A stretch of DNA of 8,511 nucleotides from Acidobacteriota bacterium (GTDB lineage: Bacteria > Acidobacteriota > Terriglobia > Terriglobales > Acidobacteriaceae), in NCBI GenBank assembly GCA_021809235.1, contig JAKBAG010000130.1, positions 1 through 8,511 of the forward strand, written 5' to 3'. Positions 5,446-8,511 of the stretch are shown here, one piece after another (position 1 is the stretch's first letter; each line of letters opens with the position of its first letter). The position numbers were made by a program, and so were the translations under genes. The notes beneath the pieces are model-generated. The model made no database searches. It saw nothing but the letters and a program-made list of their open reading frames with translations, and was not told where the DNA came from.

Positions 5446-6573
5446 TCATGCCGCCATGGGCTGCTTGCTTGACGTTTCCGCCTTGACGCCGATGGCCCAG
5501 ATGAAGCCCAGCAGTTCGCGCCCCACGGCGGTGATGATCTTGCGCTGGTCCTTGCCTGCCGCCGCGAGTCTGGCATAGCGCTTCGAGAGCCGGACCTGTG
5601 CCTTCCAGGCAATCTCTTTGATGGGTTCTGGAACCCCTTCCTGTCGCTTGCGCAACCTGGGCCCGATCGCCGGCCGGTGCCGATAACTCCACGCGGCTTC
5701 GACGACGATGCGTCTCAGATGTGCGTTGCCAGTCTTGGTGATGCTTCCTTGTCGCTTTCGCTTGCCGCTGGAGTCCTCGCTGGGAACCGCGCCGCTGTAC
5801 CCCATCAACTGCCGCGGCGTATCGAAGCGCGAGATCTGGCCCAGCTCGGCCACGATCGTCACCGCGGAAATCTCTGCGATGCCGCGCAGAGCCTGCAGAC
5901 CCTTGACGACTTCCTGGACCTGTGGCGATGCCAGCTTCACCGCTTCCGTGATCGCCTGCTCCAGACGCTTGACCCGTGCCGCCATGTGATCGACCTCGTG
6001 CAGATAATCCAGAAGCGTGGCTTGCTGTGCCGGTCGCTCGAACCGAACCTGGCGCACCCATGCCATGTAAGGTTCCGTACACGCCTTCATCCCCACCGCC
6101 GGACGCCGTCCCATGCGCAGCAGAAATTTACCCAGCCGGTGCCGCGCTCGCAACTCATCCTGCTTGGCCGCCTCGCGTGCCCGCACCAGATCCCGTAACG
6201 CTTCCGAGTCCCCGTCCGGAACCCACACCGCCGTCAGATCGCCGGAACGATGACTGCGCGCCAGCTTCAACGCATCCCGCCGATCCGTCTTCACCCGGTC
6301 GCCGGCTTTGGTCGGAACCAGGGTCGGTGCCACCACCGCGCAATCGACGCCCAACTGCGTCAACTGCCAATACACCACATAGCCCGTGGGACCGGCCTCA
6401 TAGCAAGCACGTAGTTGTTCTGGCGAACCAAGCTTCTTGACCAACTTGCGAATCGACTCTTCACGGTTCGCGATCGTTCCCAAGCTGCGAACCTCGCCAT
6501 CCGGCTCGGCTACCGCAACCGCAATCGTCTCGGCATGGACATCCAATCCCAAAAATCGTAACGTCTTCTTCAT
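5446..6573 (-). CDS. IS110-family transposase (DEDD recombinase)
   Basis: IS110 transposases join a RuvC-like DEDD nuclease domain to a C-terminal domain with a catalytic serine, and recombine DNA guided by an element-encoded bridge RNA. The 375-aa product shows LGLDVH (8-13, Asp11), CYEAGPTGYVVYWQL (57-71, Glu59) and KTDRRDALKLA (95-105, Asp97 and Asp100) in the first domain. Then follow a coiled linker (about 185-225) and the second domain with GLQALRGIAEISAVTIVAEL (225-244), the serine motif VPSEDSSGKRKRQGSITKTG (263-282) and NAHLRRIVVEAAW (283-295). All DEDD and serine residues are present, and length is normal. ATG at 6573 is preceded by GGAGAGGA seven bases upstream. The gene is intact and may be active. 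The longer overlapping frame at 5366-6082 is a shadow. Confidence 0.96.
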   Translation of the reverse strand: MKKTLRFLGLDVHAETIAVAVAEPDGEVRSLGTIANREESIRKLVKKLGSPEQLRACYEAGPTGYVVYWQLTQLGVDCAVVAPTLVPTKAGDRVKTDRRDALKLARSHRSGDLTAVWVPDGDSEALRDLVRAREAAKQDELRARHRLGKFLLRMGRRPAVGMKACTEPYMAWVRQVRFERPAQQATLLDYLHEVDHMAARVKRLEQAITEAVKLASPQVQEVVKGLQALRGIAEISAVTIVAELGQISRFDTPRQLMGYSGAVPSEDSSGKRKRQGSITKTGNAHLRRIVVEAAWSYRHRPAIGPRLRKRQEGVPEPIKEIAWKAQVRLSKRYARLAAAGKDQRKIITAVGRELLGFIWAIGVKAETSSKQPMAA

Positions 6574-6654
6574 GACCGGTTCCTCTCCGCTTGTGGCTCT
6601 GAACTGTGTTTCTGCACTGAATCACAGCCTAACCCACGGTCAGCGCACTGGGCC

Positions 6655-6665
6655 GGTCACTCCAT
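6655..6665 (-). repeat. Candidate IS110 subterminal inverted repeat, upstream side of the transposase
   Basis: On the minus strand this reads ATGGAGTGACC, pointing inward, and is the exact inverted partner of 5082-5092. It lies 81 bp before the transposase start codon. Confidence 0.65.
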
Positions 6666-6716
6666 TTTGACTAACCAAGACAGAATCTCCACCTCAGAAT
6701 CGACGGAATCTGTTCA

Positions 6717-7174
6717 AGCAAACCGAGCCACCTCTACTTCGGGGCCAAGGCACACATCGGTGTCGACAGCAAGGAAGGCATCGTGCACACGGTGTGCACC
6801 TCAGCGGCTTCGGTGCATGACAAACATATGTTGCCTGACCTGCTTTATGGTGAGGAGAAGAAAGTTTGGGCGACGCAGGATATCAGGGACAGACAGAGAA
6901 GATTCGCGAAGCCGCCCCACAGGCGCAGGACATGACCTGCCGGCGGGTGAAGAACAGCAAGGGCGAGGCCGACGAAGAGCAAAAGCGCAAGAATCGGACC
7001 AAGTCGCGTGTCAGAGCCAGGGTGGAGTGGCCATTCCGCATTCTGAAGCGGGTCTTCGGCTACACCAACGTGCTCTATCGCGGCATCGTGAAGAATCACC
7101 ACTGGCATATGGCAGGCTTCGCGCTGGTGAATCTCTACCTGCACCGCAAGCGGCTACTTCCCCAGCGGGCGTAG
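6717..7174 (+). pseudogene. 3' half of an IS5-family transposase, frameshifted
   Basis: Conceptual translation from about 6729 gives HLYFGAKAHIGVDSKEGIVH and then TVCTSAASVHDKHMLPDLLYGEEKKVW. After one missing G in the run at 6868-6870, the next frame continues GDAGYQGQTEKIREAAPQAQ through RVRARVEWPFRILKRVFGY to a TAG at 7172-7174. This is the catalytic half of an IS5-type DDE transposase: first Asp in HIGVD, second in GDAGYQG, Glu in RVEWPF. The first roughly 150 residues are missing, and similarity stops about 55 bp inside the flank of the IS110 element. Weak resemblance may reach back to about 6678 in shifting frames. The frameshift and N-terminal loss make it inactive. The apparent 102-aa frame starting at TTG 6866 is only the part after the frameshift. 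Confidence 0.88.
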
Positions 7175-7502
7175 TGTATTCGCAGGCTGGGAAATGGCCT
7201 GCGAAGCAGAAATACGGTGCCACCAACGCCTTCGAAATCTCGTGAAAACCAAGCCCCGGATCGAGGAGCCGCCCTTGTCCGGCCTATTCTCTTGCCGCAC
7301 CCAAAATCGAGGGCTTGATCAGTGGTTCCCTGACAGAAATGCGTGGAGAAGCGCGTGTACAGTACGAGGTATCTTCACCATTTTCTTCATCACTTCGCAG
7401 TGTCATCACTCTGCCAAGGGATACATTTTCCGCGGGCAAGCTCATCCCTCCACTTCAACATGCAATCAGTTCCCTGAAAAGAGTGGACTTGCTCGGACGG
7501 AT
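7175..7502. other. Non-coding remnant DNA between IS5 and IS630 fragments
   Basis: No gene is supported. It probably includes the lost right end of the IS5 element; TTGATCAGTGGTTCCC at 7315-7330 is a possible terminal repeat, but no partner copy is present to test it. Open frames at 7194-7541 and 7315-7509 lack ribosome binding sites and recognisable protein features apart from the IS630-like end of the first. Confidence 0.5.
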
Positions 7503-7664
7503 ACCCTGAAGAGCTGGGGATTCACGCCGCAGCGAACCTGAAGCAGGCCTATGAGCAGTATCCTGAAACGGTTGTCAAATGAGTCAACGAGGAGTATCCG
7601 AAGATCGTCAAAGCCGTATAGAAAAGTAGGTGCGGAGATTCAGTTAAGCGACGAAATAGGATTG
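7503..7664 (+). pseudogene. Decayed IS630-family transposase fragment
   Basis: Three short segments in successive frames match the IS630 pattern in the right order. TLKSWGFTPQRT (7503-7538) resembles the helix-turn-helix end that usually reads WGFTPQKP. LKQAYEQYPETVVK, stop, VNEEYPKIVKAV (to 7618) follows, where the TGA at 7580-7582 sits where family members have Trp or a similar residue. AEIQLSDEIGL (7632-7664) carries the first catalytic Asp of the DDE domain. At least two frameshifts (near 7541 and 7625), stops at 7580, 7619 and 7665, and loss of both ends make this a dead remnant of about 160 bp. The call rests on remembered family motifs. Confidence 0.72.
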
Positions 7665-7822
7665 TGAACCACCTCGCCCGTTGCACTTCACTTCACAAAC
7701 TTGACCTTTCCCGATTTGGGAATGACAAGATTTTTCCCCGAAGGATACAAGCCATGAACCAATTAAATTGATTACGATTCGTTCAAGTTTTCCTCATTTT
7801 CCACATCTCTGCTTTTCTGAGA
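7665..7822. other. AT-rich leader upstream of the HipA-like gene
   Basis: This stretch is more AT-rich than the gene that follows. It holds a small hairpin (TTCCC at 7708-7712 with GGGAA at 7718-7722), a run of five T residues at 7731-7735 and the 11-bp palindrome CAATTAAATTG near 7759-7769. No gene is seen. A promoter for the downstream kinase is expected here but no clear -35/-10 pair can be named. Confidence 0.4.
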
Positions 7823-8511
7823 ATGGAGTTTACGTTGCCTGTCCTGATAGTGCAACACATCCGCCGAATGCGAGGCGGTTCACAGTCACATCTCATGCTT
7901 GGTGCCGATGGGCACCTTTATGTGGTGAAGTTTCGCAATAACCCGCAGCATGAGAGGGTGTTGGCGAATGAGATGCTCGCGACGCGGCTGGCGGCGGCGG
8001 CGGGTTTGACGGTTCCGGAGACGGAGGTGGTAGAAGTTCCCGAGTGGCTTGTCGAGCACTCGCCGGAGATGACGGTGGACTTAGGACGAAGATGCGAGTC
8101 GTGTAGGGCCGGTCTGAACTTCGGGGCACGGTATGTGGGCGGGCTGATGCCGGGGCAGGTGATGGATTATCTGCCGGAACAGCAGTTAGGCGAGGTGCGA
8201 AATCTTGCGGAGTTTGCTGGAATACTGGCACTGGACAAGTGGGTGGGCAACGCTGACAAGCGGCAGGCGGTATTCAAGCGTGAGGCGCGAGAGCGGCGAT
8301 ACACGGCGGTGTTTATCGACCAGGGGTTTTGTTTCAACGCTGGGGAGTGGAAGTTTGAGGATGCGCCGCTGCGCGGGGTGTATCCGCGGAATGCGGTGTA
8401 TGCGCGGGTGACGGGGTGGGAGAGTTTTGAGCCGTGGCTGAGCCGCATGGAGGCGATGGCGGTGGAGACGATCTGGGCCACGGCGGAGGCGATTCCGCCG
8501 GAGTGGTACGG
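7823..8511 (+). CDS. HipA-like protein kinase, 3' end beyond the window
   Basis: The frame stays open from ATG 7823 to the window edge (229 codons). It reads MEFTLPVLIVQHIRRMRGGS at the start. Kinase-like motifs appear in order: a glycine-containing loop GGSQSHLML (18-26), a beta-3 lysine in LYVVKFRNN (32-40, Lys36), a Glu-bearing helix after NPQHERVLANEMLA (40-53), the catalytic loop ALDKWVGNADKRQAVF (136-151, with Asp138, Asn143 and Asp145) and a metal-binding Asp in VFIDQGFCF (163-171, Asp166). This matches the HipA-like kinase families I associate with Acidobacteria and Proteobacteria, distinct from classical HipA. HipA itself phosphorylates glutamyl-tRNA synthetase; the substrate here is unknown. 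No HipB-like gene lies upstream; the neighbour is IS debris. No strong Shine-Dalgarno site precedes the ATG, and Met16 (7868) is an alternative start. The gene is partial only because the window ends. Confidence 0.85.
   Translation, partial: MEFTLPVLIVQHIRRMRGGSQSHLMLGADGHLYVVKFRNNPQHERVLANEMLATRLAAAAGLTVPETEVVEVPEWLVEHSPEMTVDLGRRCESCRAGLNFGARYVGGLMPGQVMDYLPEQQLGEVRNLAEFAGILALDKWVGNADKRQAVFKREARERRYTAVFIDQGFCFNAGEWKFEDAPLRGVYPRNAVYARVTGWESFEPWLSRMEAMAVETIWATAEAIPPEWY

Larger units (their letters stand above)
5082..6665 (-). mobile_element. IS110-family insertion sequence, probably IS1111 subgroup
   Basis: An apparently intact IS110 transposase gene lies between two copies, in inverted orientation, of ATGGAGTGACC (5082-5092 and 6655-6665). 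IS1111-subgroup elements are known for subterminal inverted repeats of roughly this length and a long non-coding stretch after the transposase gene. Here 81 bp separate the right repeat from the start codon, and 353 bp separate the stop codon from the left repeat. True ends probably lie a few bases outside the repeats. IS110 elements do not make classical target duplications, so ends cannot be confirmed from the window alone. The total is about 1.6 kb. The presence of an IS is certain; the exact limits are inferred. Confidence 0.72.

Noticed and set aside
5031..5612. 193-codon minus-strand frame through the triplet tracts and inverted repeat
   Set aside because: It is Ser/Arg/Asn/Lys-rich low-complexity translation of repeats, and overlaps the end of the transposase gene in another frame.
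6667..7245. 192-codon plus-strand frame across the IS5 remnant
   Set aside because: It is the wrong frame for the IS5 protein, whose motifs appear in the two other frames before and after the frameshift.
7315..7330. Possible right terminal repeat of the IS5 element
   Set aside because: The matching left end is missing from the window, so it cannot be confirmed; mentioned only as a possibility.
7708..7735. Intrinsic terminator (5-bp hairpin followed by T residues)
   Set aside because: The stem is too short and the T-run is eight bases away; weak compared with the two clear terminators in the window.

Overview
This window looks like chromosome from an Acidobacteriota member, most likely subdivision 1 (the Terriglobus/Granulicella/Edaphobacter group). 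That is inferred from family resemblance and style: GC-rich coding sequence, a Tat-exported YVTN-type lactonase, lpxC beside a lipid-A-type Gfo/Idh/MocA oxidoreductase, IS110/IS5/IS630 elements, and a HipA-like kinase of a type I associate with this phylum. No database search was possible.

Layout. Positions 1-950 hold a seven-helix membrane protein gene, closed by a strong intrinsic terminator (972-1006). Positions 1131-2354 hold an exported seven-bladed beta-propeller lactonase. It converges on lpxC (3265-2417, minus strand), and a perfect 12-bp hairpin between them can serve as a bidirectional terminator. Divergent from lpxC, across a 320-bp intergenic region, lies a tight two-gene unit: a 69-aa unrecognised protein (3586-3795), then a Gfo/Idh/MocA oxidoreductase (3796-4818) that starts with TTG directly after the first gene's stop. 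LpxC commits UDP-acyl-GlcNAc to lipid A. The oxidoreductase resembles those found in lpx clusters, so positions 2417-4818 are best read as an outer-membrane lipid A locus.

From about 5080 to 7665 the window is a mobile-element zone. An apparently intact IS110-family transposase (6573-5446, minus) is bracketed by an 11-bp perfect inverted repeat (5082-5092 / 6655-6665). Its 3' side carries about 350 bp of structured non-coding DNA, with a 26-nt near-perfect inverted repeat and two triplet-like tracts. This is the layout expected of the IS1111 subgroup, whose guide (bridge) RNA is encoded downstream of the transposase. Beside it are the 3' half of a frameshifted IS5-type transposase (about 6717-7174) and a badly decayed IS630-type fragment (about 7503-7664).

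The window ends inside an open HipA-like kinase gene (7823 to beyond 8511). Its lysine, catalytic-loop and metal-binding motifs are visible, and no antitoxin gene is seen upstream.

No rRNA, tRNA, CRISPR array or replication origin was seen. The strongest candidate for something under-described is the structured region downstream of the IS110 transposase. The small protein in the lipid A unit comes next.
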